This document shows, one piece after another, positions 9,598-18,496 of a DNA stretch of 50,686 nt (its first letter is position 1; the number at the start of each line of letters is the position of its first letter). The DNA comes from Deltaproteobacteria bacterium (lineage in GTDB: Bacteria > Desulfobacterota > Desulfobacteria > Desulfobacterales > ETH-SRB1), in NCBI GenBank assembly GCA_030272815.1, contig JAJSZT010000020.1, forward strand, positions 1-50,686, in the 5' to 3' direction. The notes beneath the pieces were generated by a model. The model saw nothing but the letters and a program-made list of their open reading frames with translations, searched no databases and was not told where the DNA came from. The position numbers and the translations under genes are program-made.

Positions 9598-10542
9598 TCA
9601 AGTCATTAAATCTTTAATTGATTCTTTGACCAAACTAATTGCCTCAGGATGTCTCATCACCAGAATATCAGCTCCGGCAAGAAGTACACACTGAGCCGTT
9701 AAGGCCTCAATCAATATACCTCTCTTTTTCATATCTCCCAGCAGCGGCGCTTCCGATTCAGGGACTTTAACCTCTTTTGTCTTCCACACTTCTCTGGCAA
9801 GATTAGAAATAATTGGAAACTGAAGCCTTTCATCTTCCTGAATCAACGCTGCCATTCGAATCCGTTCCATTACACTGTAACAATATTCAAGTCCATATCC
9901 CAAAGCACCGGTTGACGGATCAATAATAATCTTTTCATCCGGCACATTTAAATTCCCTAAAAGGATATTAAGCTGCTTGGCAAGATTTATATCAATTGGC
10001 GTTGAAGCAACCACAGTATGCTTATAGCCTATAGCTGTTGCCCCAATCGCACGATAGTTCCCTTCTACAACAGGACCTATAATTAAGTCCCTGCCTTCGC
10101 AAACCTCGCAAACCGCCTTTAATACATCAGTATCCTTTTCAACATTGCCACATCCCAAGACAATCATTGGAACATCCACTGCATCAGAGACTTCTTTGGT
10201 GATTTTAGCCGCCTCGTCGGCTGAAATGTCCTTATCATTGGGATCGGTGCTGGCCAGTTGCAATGCAATCATTTCCGCCCCATATGTGTCAACGCACTTA
10301 CGAGCCCATGCAGCAGTATCCTTAATAACGTCAGCAAACGGTTCCAATGCTGTATCAGGCCAGTCTTCGGGTTCACTGTCATAAACCTCCATTGCTATCT
10401 TCGGAGGATGGGGCATTTCACCTTCAAATAGATGAAATGGATAACAAGATTCACCACCAACAATAACTGTATTTCCTTCCCGTCCCAACGGAATTTCCCT
10501 TATTTTTCCAGTGTAAGAAACTTTTGGTACCTCAAAAGTCAT
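9598..10542 (-). CDS. acsD: Corrinoid/iron-sulfur protein small subunit
   Basis: The 314-residue protein has the TIM-barrel fold of the CFeSP delta subunit. Typical segments are the N-terminal GGESCYPFHLFEGEMPHPP, the central MIALQLASTDPND and GCGNVEKDTDVL, and KIIIDPSTGALGYGLEY. It pairs with AcsC to shield and position the cobamide. Length agrees with AcsD (about 310-325). ATG 10542 follows GGAGGAG. It is tightly packed between metF (13 bp) and acsB. Confidence 0.93.
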   Translation of the reverse strand: MTFEVPKVSYTGKIREIPLGREGNTVIVGGESCYPFHLFEGEMPHPPKIAMEVYDSEPEDWPDTALEPFADVIKDTAAWARKCVDTYGAEMIALQLASTDPNDKDISADEAAKITKEVSDAVDVPMIVLGCGNVEKDTDVLKAVCEVCEGRDLIIGPVVEGNYRAIGATAIGYKHTVVASTPIDINLAKQLNILLGNLNVPDEKIIIDPSTGALGYGLEYCYSVMERIRMAALIQEDERLQFPIISNLAREVWKTKEVKVPESEAPLLGDMKKRGILIEALTAQCVLLAGADILVMRHPEAISLVKESIKDLMT

Positions 10543-10555
10543 TATTCTCTCCTCC

Positions 10556-11497
10556 TTATATACCTGCCTGATCCGACACGACCGGCCTTGGCATCAGTCC
10601 TGCCTTTTCCACAATGCCCGGAACAATATCTTCCCAGGCAACAGCCATTATATGAACACCATGAATTCCCTTGATCTCTTTTATCTGTTCAATAATCTCA
10701 AGACATATTTTTACGCCCTCTTCTTTTGCATCTTTTGCATCCGCCATCCGATCAATTAATTTCTCAGGCACACTTAATCCAGATACATTATTCCTCATAT
10801 AACGTGCCATGCCAACGGACTTTACAGGTATTACTCCGGCCAGAATATGTACCTTTTGATCCAGGCCGCGGTCCCTGACCATATCCATCCATCTGATAAA
10901 TTTAGGAGCATCAAAGATAGCCTGCGTCTGAATAAAGTCTGCACCAGCCTTGATTTTTTTTGCCAGGCGGGTAACGCGAAATTCAAAAGGATCGGCAAAA
11001 GGATTAGCTGCTGCTCCAAGGAAAAGCGGCACCTCTCCCGATATATCATCTCCGGATAAGAATTTCTTTTCATCGCGCATGTGTTTTAATGTTTGAAGAA
11101 GCTGCATAGAATCAATATCATATACGCCCTTGGCTGTGGGATGGTTGCCAAACTTCTGATGATCACCGGAAAGGCATAATACATTTCGAATCCCCAGCGC
11201 AACAGCCCCTAAGATATCGCTTTGAATAGCAAGACGGTTTCGATCCCGCACAACCATCTGCATTACCGGCTCTACGTCAACCTGTTTTAAAATTACGCTC
11301 CCGCTCAAGCTTGACAGTCGAACGATTGCCGTCTGGTTATCAGTCACATTCAAGGCGTCGCAATGGGATTTAAGGAGTTCTCCCTTTCTCTGAATCACCT
11401 TTGCAGAGGTGCCCTTTGGAGGACCGCATTCAGCAGTTACAGAAAACTGTCCGCTGGATAATATTTTTTCTAGATTACTGCCCGATTTCATAATCAT
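10556..11497 (-). CDS. metF: Methylenetetrahydrofolate reductase
   Basis: The 313-residue protein is an FAD-dependent MetF TIM barrel with the SVTAECGPPKG start, LSGDHQKFGNHP and AGADFIQTQAIFDA segments. It interconverts methylene-THF and methyl-THF. No NADH-binding extension is seen, as in the short MetF of acetogens that works with MetV. The nearby metV, HdrA and MvhD genes suggest electrons come through an HdrA-type complex. I chose ATG 11497, five bases after AGGAAG; a TTG just upstream and an ATG at 11491 are alternatives. The gap to MvhD is about 8 bp. Confidence 0.92.
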   Translation of the reverse strand: MIMKSGSNLEKILSSGQFSVTAECGPPKGTSAKVIQRKGELLKSHCDALNVTDNQTAIVRLSSLSGSVILKQVDVEPVMQMVVRDRNRLAIQSDILGAVALGIRNVLCLSGDHQKFGNHPTAKGVYDIDSMQLLQTLKHMRDEKKFLSGDDISGEVPLFLGAAANPFADPFEFRVTRLAKKIKAGADFIQTQAIFDAPKFIRWMDMVRDRGLDQKVHILAGVIPVKSVGMARYMRNNVSGLSVPEKLIDRMADAKDAKEEGVKICLEIIEQIKEIKGIHGVHIMAVAWEDIVPGIVEKAGLMPRPVVSDQAGI

Positions 11498-11505
11498 CAA
11501 TCTTC

Positions 11506-11934
11506 CTATATTTTAGAGTTATCTATTTTCAATGGTATTGGGCCCAAAGTTCTGACTGTTTCAGTTATTTCTCTGGCCAGCTTGCAAAACCTGTGGGCTT
11601 CAGCGGCTGAAAGATTATAGATCTCCAGTCTTTCTTTTTCTATCGATAGCTTTCCAAGTAATTTTTTAACATATTGAACTCGCTTCCTGGCCCTGAAATT
11701 TCCAGTCGAATACTCGCAATTTCCTTCCAGGCATCCCATCAAACACACGCCATCCGCCCCGTTTTCCAAGGCCTTAAGAATATGTATTGTCCCGACTGCT
11801 CCTATGCAAGGCACCTTAATTATCCTTATGTTAGGCGGATACTGCAATTTTGCCGACTCTGCCAGGTCGGCTGAGCAAGAGGGACAGAAATTGCAACAAA
11901 AGGCAAGAATTAAAGGCTCAAATTTACCTTTCAT
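11506..11934 (-). CDS. mvhD: MvhD-like 2Fe-2S electron-transfer protein (Cys form)
   Basis: This 142-residue protein has the MvhD/FlpD pattern: AFCCNFCPSCSADL at the N-terminus, a lone Cys in VPCIGAVG, and GCLEGNCEYSTGN, whose cysteines bind a 2Fe-2S cluster. MvhD proteins hand electrons to HdrA. I place the start at ATG 11934, which overlaps the stop of the upstream hdrA as ATGA and removes a non-conserved 13-residue leader. It lies directly before metF, so it probably links the neighbouring HdrA to the reductase. Confidence 0.88.
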   Translation of the reverse strand: MKGKFEPLILAFCCNFCPSCSADLAESAKLQYPPNIRIIKVPCIGAVGTIHILKALENGADGVCLMGCLEGNCEYSTGNFRARKRVQYVKKLLGKLSIEKERLEIYNLSAAEAHRFCKLAREITETVRTLGPIPLKIDNSKI

Positions 11935-14528
11935 TGGACATAATCCGTGAACGGTTCCAAAAGCGCTTCGCACTCAGTTAGTATCGGATCGTTCTTGAAA
12001 TGCTCTAAAATAATAGCTTTAGTCGGGCATTCAACAACGCAGATGCCGCACCCCCGACATTTTGCCGGTTCAACATATGGCTTGCCCATACCATTTATGA
12101 TCACCGCATCGGAAGGACAAATCCTGGCACATGTCAAACATGCGACACATAATTCCAAATTAATTGATGCGACTTCATTGCTAGTTGTAATGTATTCTTT
12201 AGAAAGAACAGTTACAGCCTTAGCTGCGGCAGCCTGTGCCTGAGAAATAGTTTCATCAATGGGCTTTGGGTAATGAACAAGGCCGGCAAAATAAATACCC
12301 TTTGCAGAAAATTCAACTGGTTTAAATTTTTTATGGGCTTCACTAAAAAAACCATCTTGATTAACAGGCAGCTTAAAAAGCTTTGCCAGATTTTCATTAT
12401 TTCCAGGAACAATGGCTGTCTGCAAAGTTATAAAATCAGGTTGAATTATTATATGTTCTCCAAGAAAATTATCGAGAATCCGCACCTTGAGCCTGCCATT
12501 TTGGTCTTCATCCACCTCTGGCTTGCCGTCAAGTTTATATCTGATAAATACTATCCCTTTATCCCTGGCCTCTGTGTATAAATATTCAATTAGCCCGTAT
12601 GTCCGCATATCCCTGTAGAGCACATATATTTCCATGTCCGGATTTAGCTTTTTGAGCTCCAGGGCATTTCGAAGTGCACTGGAGCAGCAAATCTTGCTGC
12701 AATATGGCCTTTCAGGTTCCCTTGAGCCTACACAAAGTATGAAGACCCAGGCATTTGCCTTTTTGATTATATTGGGTTCTTCGGATAACATTTTATCTAA
12801 CTGAAACCAGCTTAAAACATTGGGATTCTTTCCATAAAGGTATTCATTGGTTCTGAGAAAATCCGCCCCGGTTGACATAATTGTAACGCCATGCTTAATA
12901 TTTTTTGTTTCAGTTGAACTTGAGATTGCTATCCTGGTACTGAAATTACCTGCATACCCATCCGTATATTTAACCTCGGAATTAAAACAAACATCAATCA
13001 GAGGATGATTTTCTACTTTATCTATAAGTTCGTTAACATATGACGTTACATCTTCGCCATTAAAAGTCTTCCTCAGTTTAAGGGCATGTCCGCCGAGCTT
13101 ATCGGTCTTTTCTATCAGATATGCCTTATATCCCTGATCTGCCAGACACAGGCAACTTACCATGCCGGTTACACCACCGCCAACAATAAGCCCTGTCGAT
13201 ACCGGCTTTTGCCCTGTCTCTTCCAAGGGCTCATGCGATGCTGCTTTGGATACCGCTATATTCAGTGATGAAGCACAAGCTGCTGCGCTAGCCTCAGTTA
13301 TTGATTCAGGAATATCTTTTGGAGCATTAAAGGCGCCACAGGCATAAATGCCCGGTACGGATGTATTAACCGGCGCAAAACTACTGGTTTCAACAAAATT
13401 ATTTTTGTCAAGACTAATACCCAGATCACGCGCCAACTTAACAGCATCCTGAGAAGGTTCTAAACCAAGCGAAAGAACGACCATATCGTATATTTCTTCA
13501 AATATCTTTCCCTGTTCATCGGCATAACGAATTAAAAGATCATCTGTACCATCCACCGGGAAGACGTTATGCACCCTTGATCGAACAAAACGAACATCAT
13601 CCTCATCTTTTGCACGATTGTAATATCTTTCATAATCCTTCCCGCATACCCGCATATCCATAAAAAAGATAGTAGTGTTCAACATTCTGTTGCTTTGTTT
13701 AGCAAGACTGGCCTGTTTAACAGCATACATACAGCAAACCGTTGAACAATAGTTATGTTTCATATCTCTTGACCCTATACACTGAAGCCATGCAATGTTT
13801 TTGGGCTCTTTTCTATCAGAAGGCCGTATCAGATGGCCTCCACAGGGACCATTCAGGCTATGAATTCTCTCGCATTCGATGCTTGTTATAACATTTGGAA
13901 ATTTAATATATTCGCAATATGATGGAATTACAGAATCAAAACCTGTCGCCAGAATAACTGATCCGACATTAAGAGTAATGTTCTTTTCTTTTTTATCAAA
14001 ATCTATGGCCTTTTCATTGCAAGCTTCCCGACAGATATTGCATCCCTCTTCTGTAAAATGAAGGCAGTTTTTTCTGTCAATTACATAGCTATTGGGCACA
14101 GCCTTCGGATACTCCAGATAGACAGCCTTTCTTTTTCCCAGGCCCTCGTTAAATTCGTTATTAACCTCCGCAGGACATTTTTCAGCACACAAGCCGCAGA
14201 CAGTGCATTTTTCAATATCCACATATCTGGGGTGCTGGATTATTGTTGCCTTAAAATTTCCTGAACCACCATTTATATCTTTAACTTCAGACAAGGTTAA
14301 TATCTCTATGTTTGTATGTGAAGCACACTCCATATGCTCATTATACCTGATACAAAAAGGGCAGTCATTAACAGGATATGTCTTGTCAAGTTGCGCTATT
14401 TTGCCGCCAATAAACGCCGACTTTTCAACCAGATAAACAAAATATCCCGAATCAGCCAGGTCAAGACATGCCTGAATACCAGCAATGCCGCCACCGACTA
14501 CTAATATTGATCCAACCGTAGAAAACAT
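11931..14528 (-). CDS. hdrA: HdrA-like flavin/iron-sulfur protein (Cys form)
   Basis: The 865-residue protein begins with the HdrA FAD motif SILVVGGGIAGIQACLDLAD. The segment VNDCPFCIRYNEHMECASH follows, where usual HdrA has DCSMC...VECGRH; all cysteines are kept and none is Sec. Inserted 4Fe-4S sites (CTVCGLCAEKC; CNICREAC) are next. A second dinucleotide motif, GLIVGGGVTGMVSCLCLAD, lies near residue 440, and two C-terminal 4Fe-4S clusters (CVACLTCARIC, CRGCGICVVEC) close the protein. HdrA is the flavin centre of bifurcating heterodisulfide-reductase-type complexes. No HdrB gene is nearby. It is 3 bp from metV and overlaps mvhD, so it is likely part of a MetF-MetV-Hdr complex. Confidence 0.9.
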   Translation of the reverse strand: MFSTVGSILVVGGGIAGIQACLDLADSGYFVYLVEKSAFIGGKIAQLDKTYPVNDCPFCIRYNEHMECASHTNIEILTLSEVKDINGGSGNFKATIIQHPRYVDIEKCTVCGLCAEKCPAEVNNEFNEGLGKRKAVYLEYPKAVPNSYVIDRKNCLHFTEEGCNICREACNEKAIDFDKKEKNITLNVGSVILATGFDSVIPSYCEYIKFPNVITSIECERIHSLNGPCGGHLIRPSDRKEPKNIAWLQCIGSRDMKHNYCSTVCCMYAVKQASLAKQSNRMLNTTIFFMDMRVCGKDYERYYNRAKDEDDVRFVRSRVHNVFPVDGTDDLLIRYADEQGKIFEEIYDMVVLSLGLEPSQDAVKLARDLGISLDKNNFVETSSFAPVNTSVPGIYACGAFNAPKDIPESITEASAAACASSLNIAVSKAASHEPLEETGQKPVSTGLIVGGGVTGMVSCLCLADQGYKAYLIEKTDKLGGHALKLRKTFNGEDVTSYVNELIDKVENHPLIDVCFNSEVKYTDGYAGNFSTRIAISSSTETKNIKHGVTIMSTGADFLRTNEYLYGKNPNVLSWFQLDKMLSEEPNIIKKANAWVFILCVGSREPERPYCSKICCSSALRNALELKKLNPDMEIYVLYRDMRTYGLIEYLYTEARDKGIVFIRYKLDGKPEVDEDQNGRLKVRILDNFLGEHIIIQPDFITLQTAIVPGNNENLAKLFKLPVNQDGFFSEAHKKFKPVEFSAKGIYFAGLVHYPKPIDETISQAQAAAAKAVTVLSKEYITTSNEVASINLELCVACLTCARICPSDAVIINGMGKPYVEPAKCRGCGICVVECPTKAIILEHFKNDPILTECEALLEPFTDYVQ

Positions 14529-14531
14529 TTC

Positions 14532-15200
14532 TTAAGCAGTAAGATCCTCTCTTATAATCTTTCGCGTCCCTCCATGCCCGCTAACACTCCAGTCTTTAAT
14601 GGGAAATATTTCTTCTAACTTTTCCAGTTGATTTAGAGCTTTCAAACGATCAATTATTAGTTGCCATACGCAATCAACATCAGGACTGATTTCGCATTTG
14701 CCATTCACAGATCCGCCACAAGGCCCGTTTAAGAGGCCTTTTGAACACCTGGCAATGGGACACAATCCTCCTGTCCTGTCCAGGACACAATCTCCGCATC
14801 CTGCACAACGTTCCGACCAGATACCCATTTCCTCGGTCAAGCCCATAAAGGTGGTATTAATACCAGGCAATATCACTTTATCAGGGTACCTTTCCGCCAT
14901 GGCCTGAACACCTACACCACAGGCAAGCGAAAGAACAACATCACAGTCAGCAACCAAATCCTTAACAGAATCTAAAAATTCAAAATCGCATTGCCGCAAA
15001 ATCGCTTCCTCTACGATTTCAACATCCTGACCGGCCATTTTCCTGTCCATACGAATCATCGATGCCAGAATTTCCACCTCGCGCATACCACCGGCAAAAG
15101 AAATGGCAACGCAGGTCTGGCAACCCAATACCAGAAGGCGGCTATAACCACTGATCATTTTTTTGATTTCGTCAAAGTCCTTCTGCTGTCCTACAATCAT
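14532..15200 (-). CDS. metV: MetV, zinc/Fe-S partner of methylenetetrahydrofolate reductase
   Basis: The 222-residue protein matches the MTHFR C-terminal domain family (MetV). It has the LGCQTCVAISFAGG start, the LSLACGVGVQAMAER segment and a dense Cys region, ERCAGCGDCVLD followed by CPIARCSKGLLNGPCGG. In acetogens MetV binds MetF and connects it to other redox partners. ATG 15200 follows GGAAGG. Its location between an HdrC-NfnB fusion and an HdrA supports a MetFV-Hdr electron-transfer complex. Confidence 0.9.
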   Translation of the reverse strand: MIVGQQKDFDEIKKMISGYSRLLVLGCQTCVAISFAGGMREVEILASMIRMDRKMAGQDVEIVEEAILRQCDFEFLDSVKDLVADCDVVLSLACGVGVQAMAERYPDKVILPGINTTFMGLTEEMGIWSERCAGCGDCVLDRTGGLCPIARCSKGLLNGPCGGSVNGKCEISPDVDCVWQLIIDRLKALNQLEKLEEIFPIKDWSVSGHGGTRKIIREDLTA

Positions 15201-15268
15201 AATCTTTTACCTTCCTTCGTAGCAGTTCACGGTTCACGGTTCACGGTTTACGGTTCACGGTTGTCAGT
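15201..15268. repeat. Quasi-tandem TTCACGG repeat in the metV upstream spacer
   Basis: Between 15222 and 15262 the word GGTTCACGGTTTACGG is repeated with small changes (CAGTTCACGGTTCACGGTTC and so on), ending in GTTGTCAGTTCACAG. A related set (AACCGTTAACTGTGAACTG) lies at 15420-15450. No coding or promoter signal is clear. It is one of several spacers in this operon built of short direct near-repeats. Confidence 0.6.
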
Positions 15269-15424
15269 TCACAGTTTTTTCAATGAACTATGCAACGATT
15301 GAAGCATTTTGGATATTGATTTCAACTCTTGAATTAATTCTTTCGCATCTAAATCAGAAAATATATTAACCTCTCGTGAAAGATAAACTCGAGTTCCCAT
15401 AGCTGATTTTCTTGCCTTCAACCG
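15269..15424 (-). pseudogene. Fragment resembling a four-helix-bundle (S23/IVP-like) protein
   Basis: A short frame running from 15424 to a TGA at 15269 reads RLKARKSAMGTRVYLSREVN and then SDLDAKELIQELKSISKMLQ. This resembles the C-terminal third of the small four-helix-bundle proteins often found within 23S rRNA intervening sequences or as mobile single genes. It opens in a repeat word with a stop upstream, so it is a leftover, not a gene. The family call rests on pattern memory of a 50-residue piece. Confidence 0.4.
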
Positions 15425-15438
15425 TTAACTGTGAACTG

Positions 15439-17217
15439 TCAACCGTTAACTGGCACCATCTGAGTTCCACATATCCTGAGACACCGTTTAGCCTCAAGTC
15501 TGGCCTGCTGCTCACTGAAACCTGAATCGATCTCTTCAAAGCTGTTTTTTCGCCGGTCAATTGAAAGGCGCTGCATTTGTTGCCTGTCTGCAAGTTTCAC
15601 ATTTTGCGGTTCAAACTCAATGCTATTCCATTTCTGAGAACGACCTGCCTTAATGTCCTCTCCTCTAAGATAGCGATCAATGGATATAGCTGCATCCTTT
15701 CCGGAAGCGACAGCTTTCACCACCGAACGCGGGCCATAAGAAGCATCGCCACCGACAAAAATTCCCGGGATATTAGTTTCAAGGGTAAAGGGATCTTTAA
15801 CTACCGGGCCCATTGGAGAAACCTCAAGATCAGGCACCCCTTTGGCAAAAGACATATCACAGGCCTGCCCTATAGACAGCAACACGGTATCAGCTTCCAG
15901 TGTCATTAATTCAGTCTCATCATATTGAGGATTGAAACGGCCATTCGCATCAAGAACAGCGATGCAGCGTTTGAATTCAATGCTCTTAACATGCCCGTTT
16001 TTTTCTATAAAACGTCTTGGGCCCCAATTGTTTATTATAGCTATTCCCTCATCCAGCGCATCCTTTATCTCATATTCCCAGGCATGCATCTCGTCACGAC
16101 CCTCAAGACACACTATCCGAACCTCTTTGGCTCCGCTTCTAAGAGCAGTGAGAGCAACATCTATGGCTACATTTCCGCCGCCTATAACTATTGCTCTTTC
16201 ACCAATACTTACCTTGCCTTTAAGAGAAATATCTTTTAGAAAATCAATGCCATGAATTATTCCTTCAAGATTCTCTCCTTTCACATTCAAGCCGCGGCTG
16301 GCATGACGACCTACAGCAATGAAAAATGCCTTGTAGCCCTCATTTCTGAGGCTTTCTATTGTGATATCTTTTCCTAAAGTAACGCCGGTCTTGATCTCTA
16401 CACCCATGTCAATAATAGTTTTTATCTCCTTCCTGAGAATATCACGGGGAAGACGATATGCCGGAATACAGACAGCCATCATACCGCCGGCCACCGGCAG
16501 CCTTTCAAAGACTGTTACCGGGTATCCCTTAATAGCAAGAAAATATGCCGCACTTAAACCAGCAGGGCCCGCGCCTATCACAGCCACTTTTTCTTCTTTC
16601 TTTTCTTCTGTTTCAGGAACATAGTTAATGTTTCCTGTAAGGTCTCTGTCAGCTAAAAACCGCTTAAGATACTCAATAGCAACCGGTTCATCAACTTTAT
16701 TTCTATTGCACTTCTCTTCACATGGATGGCAGCATATACGGCCGCAAATACAGGGAAAAGGCATTTCCTCTTTGATTAGTTTCAGGCCATCTCTGTATCT
16801 TCCCTCTGTAATCATTCCAATAAATCCCTGAATGCTGATATGAGCCGGACATGCAGCTTTGCAGGGAGCTGTACCAAATTTTTGAAATGCATCAGCAGCA
16901 ACATAATTATCCCTCACAGCTATAGTCTGCAAGGTATCCATAAGTTCACTTATATGGACACCCTGGGGGCAGGAAAATCTACAGGATTCGCAGTGAGAAC
17001 AATACCAGATGTTTTCAGAGGAAAGGACTCGTTCTTTTAGTCCAAGAATAATCATATGTATGATTTTTCTTGGATCATATTCAGAACAGGCATTACTAAC
17101 AGGACAGGCTGTAATACAGGCCCCACATGTAAAACAATGTTTGATAAGTTCATTCCCCGGCACATTGGCTATTTCAAATTTAAACCCTGGATCCAGGTCA
17201 TTAGTACTTATTGTCAA
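15439..17217 (-). CDS. HdrC-NfnB (GltD-like) fusion oxidoreductase
   Basis: The 592-residue protein opens with an HdrC-like module that binds two 4Fe-4S clusters (CFTCGACITACPV and CSHCESCRFSCPQ). It continues with a GltD/NfnB-like Fer4_20 domain (CKAACPAHISIQGF), an FAD motif (AVIGAGPAGLSAAYF) and an NAD(P) motif (AIVIGGGNVAIDVALTALR). The start is set at TTG 17217, nine bases after GGGGAGG, because MTISTNDLDPGFKFEIA then lines up with the start of the downstream HdrC fusion. Such a protein could pass electrons between NAD(P)H and the HdrA/MvhD/MetFV assembly. The C-terminus (KRCLRICGTQMVPVNG) ends inside a GTTAACGGTT-type repeat and may be altered or shortened. Confidence 0.85.
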   Translation of the reverse strand: MTISTNDLDPGFKFEIANVPGNELIKHCFTCGACITACPVSNACSEYDPRKIIHMIILGLKERVLSSENIWYCSHCESCRFSCPQGVHISELMDTLQTIAVRDNYVAADAFQKFGTAPCKAACPAHISIQGFIGMITEGRYRDGLKLIKEEMPFPCICGRICCHPCEEKCNRNKVDEPVAIEYLKRFLADRDLTGNINYVPETEEKKEEKVAVIGAGPAGLSAAYFLAIKGYPVTVFERLPVAGGMMAVCIPAYRLPRDILRKEIKTIIDMGVEIKTGVTLGKDITIESLRNEGYKAFFIAVGRHASRGLNVKGENLEGIIHGIDFLKDISLKGKVSIGERAIVIGGGNVAIDVALTALRSGAKEVRIVCLEGRDEMHAWEYEIKDALDEGIAIINNWGPRRFIEKNGHVKSIEFKRCIAVLDANGRFNPQYDETELMTLEADTVLLSIGQACDMSFAKGVPDLEVSPMGPVVKDPFTLETNIPGIFVGGDASYGPRSVVKAVASGKDAAISIDRYLRGEDIKAGRSQKWNSIEFEPQNVKLADRQQMQRLSIDRRKNSFEEIDSGFSEQQARLEAKRCLRICGTQMVPVNG

Positions 17218-17275
17218 ATCAAACACCCTCCCCTTCGCTATTTCCCCATAGGCGCATAAATAAGGGAAAAATCAT

Positions 17276-17398
17276 TAACAATTAGTAATTCACAATTGAT
17301 TATTGATTATTATACAAAATGAATCAATCTCGATAACCACTTAATTTATCACTACAAATTGTCAATAATCAATTGCTAATTGTCAATTTTGAATTTTA
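17276..17398. repeat. AT-rich palindromic intergenic repeat, copy 1
   Basis: The left half (AACAATTAGTAATTCACAATTG then ATTATTGATTATT) is roughly the reverse complement of the right half (GTCAATAATCAATTGCTAATTG). A close relative lies at 19335-19455. The 220-bp gap between the two Hdr fusions holds nothing else I can name. Confidence 0.6.
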
Positions 17399-17445
17399 CT
17401 TCAACTACTTCTGGGGTTAAAAAACGCTTATTTAAGCGCCTATGC

Positions 17446-18444
17446 CTATTTCCCCTTTAACTGGCTGGTACCCAATATTTTAATTCGCTCAGTCATATCT
17501 TTAGCGGCATCAATAAATCCCTGATTCGATTCACGGGAAATCATGTACATCTCAATACGCGAAGGGTCTAAGTTCAACTGCGAAAGAACATTTTTTACAT
17601 AATTCACTCTATTCGATGCAACCTGGCTTCCTTTAACATTGTGACAGGTGTCTTCCAGACACCCGGCTACGTAAACACCATCTGCTCCATCTTCAAACGC
17701 TTTCAACAAACGGCTTATGCTGATGCTGCCGCTGCAGGAAAGTATTTCCACGCGAACATTCTTTGGGAATCCCAACTTAGACAGATTCTGCAAATCCTGT
17801 GAACACGCATAAGCTGTATAGTGGCAGCAAAAGGCCACGATATTGGGTTCTCCCAAATTGTCCGGCTGCTCTGCCTGGCGTAATAAGTCAAACGAAGTAA
17901 AGCGTTTAACATCTTCCGATATTTTCAACTCAATGGCCTTAACCGGACACCCTGCAACACATATTCCGCATGCCACACATTTAAGCGGTTCAATATAAGC
18001 AACTCCCTTTCCCGTCTCGATGCCCGGAGCAGAGAATGGACACAAACGTACACAAGTCAGACAGCCCACACAACGTTTCTCATCCACAACAGCCAGCTTG
18101 CCCATTTCACTTAAAGTATCTGCATCCACATATCCATCCTGCAACGCCAGGACCTTCAAAGCTTTAATCACATCATTAAATCGAACATCCTGTGGACACA
18201 CAAATTTACAAGTACTACAGCCTGTGCAATACCAGAGCAAATCAGATGAAAGCAGCTTTTTTTTCAGGCCGAGAGATATCATATGAAGAATTTTTCTGGG
18301 ATCAAATTCAGGTATTATCTGGCTGACCGGGCAGACACCAGTACAACTGCCACATGCAAAACATTCTTTGACATTCTCACCTTCCGGAATTTCTGCTACT
18401 TCAAACTTAAATCGAGGTTCTAAATCTTCTTTATATATTGTCAT
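17446..18444 (-). CDS. HdrC-ferredoxin-MvhD triple fusion
   Basis: Domains in order over 332 residues: an HdrC-like module with two 4Fe-4S sites (CFACGSCTGVCPV, CTGCSTCKFVCPQ; about 1-115); a two-cluster ferredoxin (CVGCLTCVRLCPF and CVACGICVAGCPV; about 120-185); and an MvhD domain (AFCCHYTAYACSQ, LSCSGSIS and GCLEDTCHN; about 205-320). The MvhD part has lost one N-terminal Cys compared with CCNFC-type proteins. It would collect electrons from ferredoxin and pass them to HdrA. ATG 18444 has a weak ribosome site. Its N-terminus is paralogous to the following HdrC-NfnB protein. Confidence 0.87.
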   Translation of the reverse strand: MTIYKEDLEPRFKFEVAEIPEGENVKECFACGSCTGVCPVSQIIPEFDPRKILHMISLGLKKKLLSSDLLWYCTGCSTCKFVCPQDVRFNDVIKALKVLALQDGYVDADTLSEMGKLAVVDEKRCVGCLTCVRLCPFSAPGIETGKGVAYIEPLKCVACGICVAGCPVKAIELKISEDVKRFTSFDLLRQAEQPDNLGEPNIVAFCCHYTAYACSQDLQNLSKLGFPKNVRVEILSCSGSISISRLLKAFEDGADGVYVAGCLEDTCHNVKGSQVASNRVNYVKNVLSQLNLDPSRIEMYMISRESNQGFIDAAKDMTERIKILGTSQLKGK

Positions 18445-18496
18445 AATTTCGTTGCTCGTTGCTGGTTACCGGTTGCTGGTTGATAGTCACTGATCC
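18445..18496. repeat. Short-word repeat spacer
   Basis: The spacer consists of near-repeats GTTGCTGGTTACCGGTTGCTGG followed by TGATCCCTAATCCCTGATCC words that run into the end of the upstream reading frame. No regulatory signal is clear. Confidence 0.5.
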
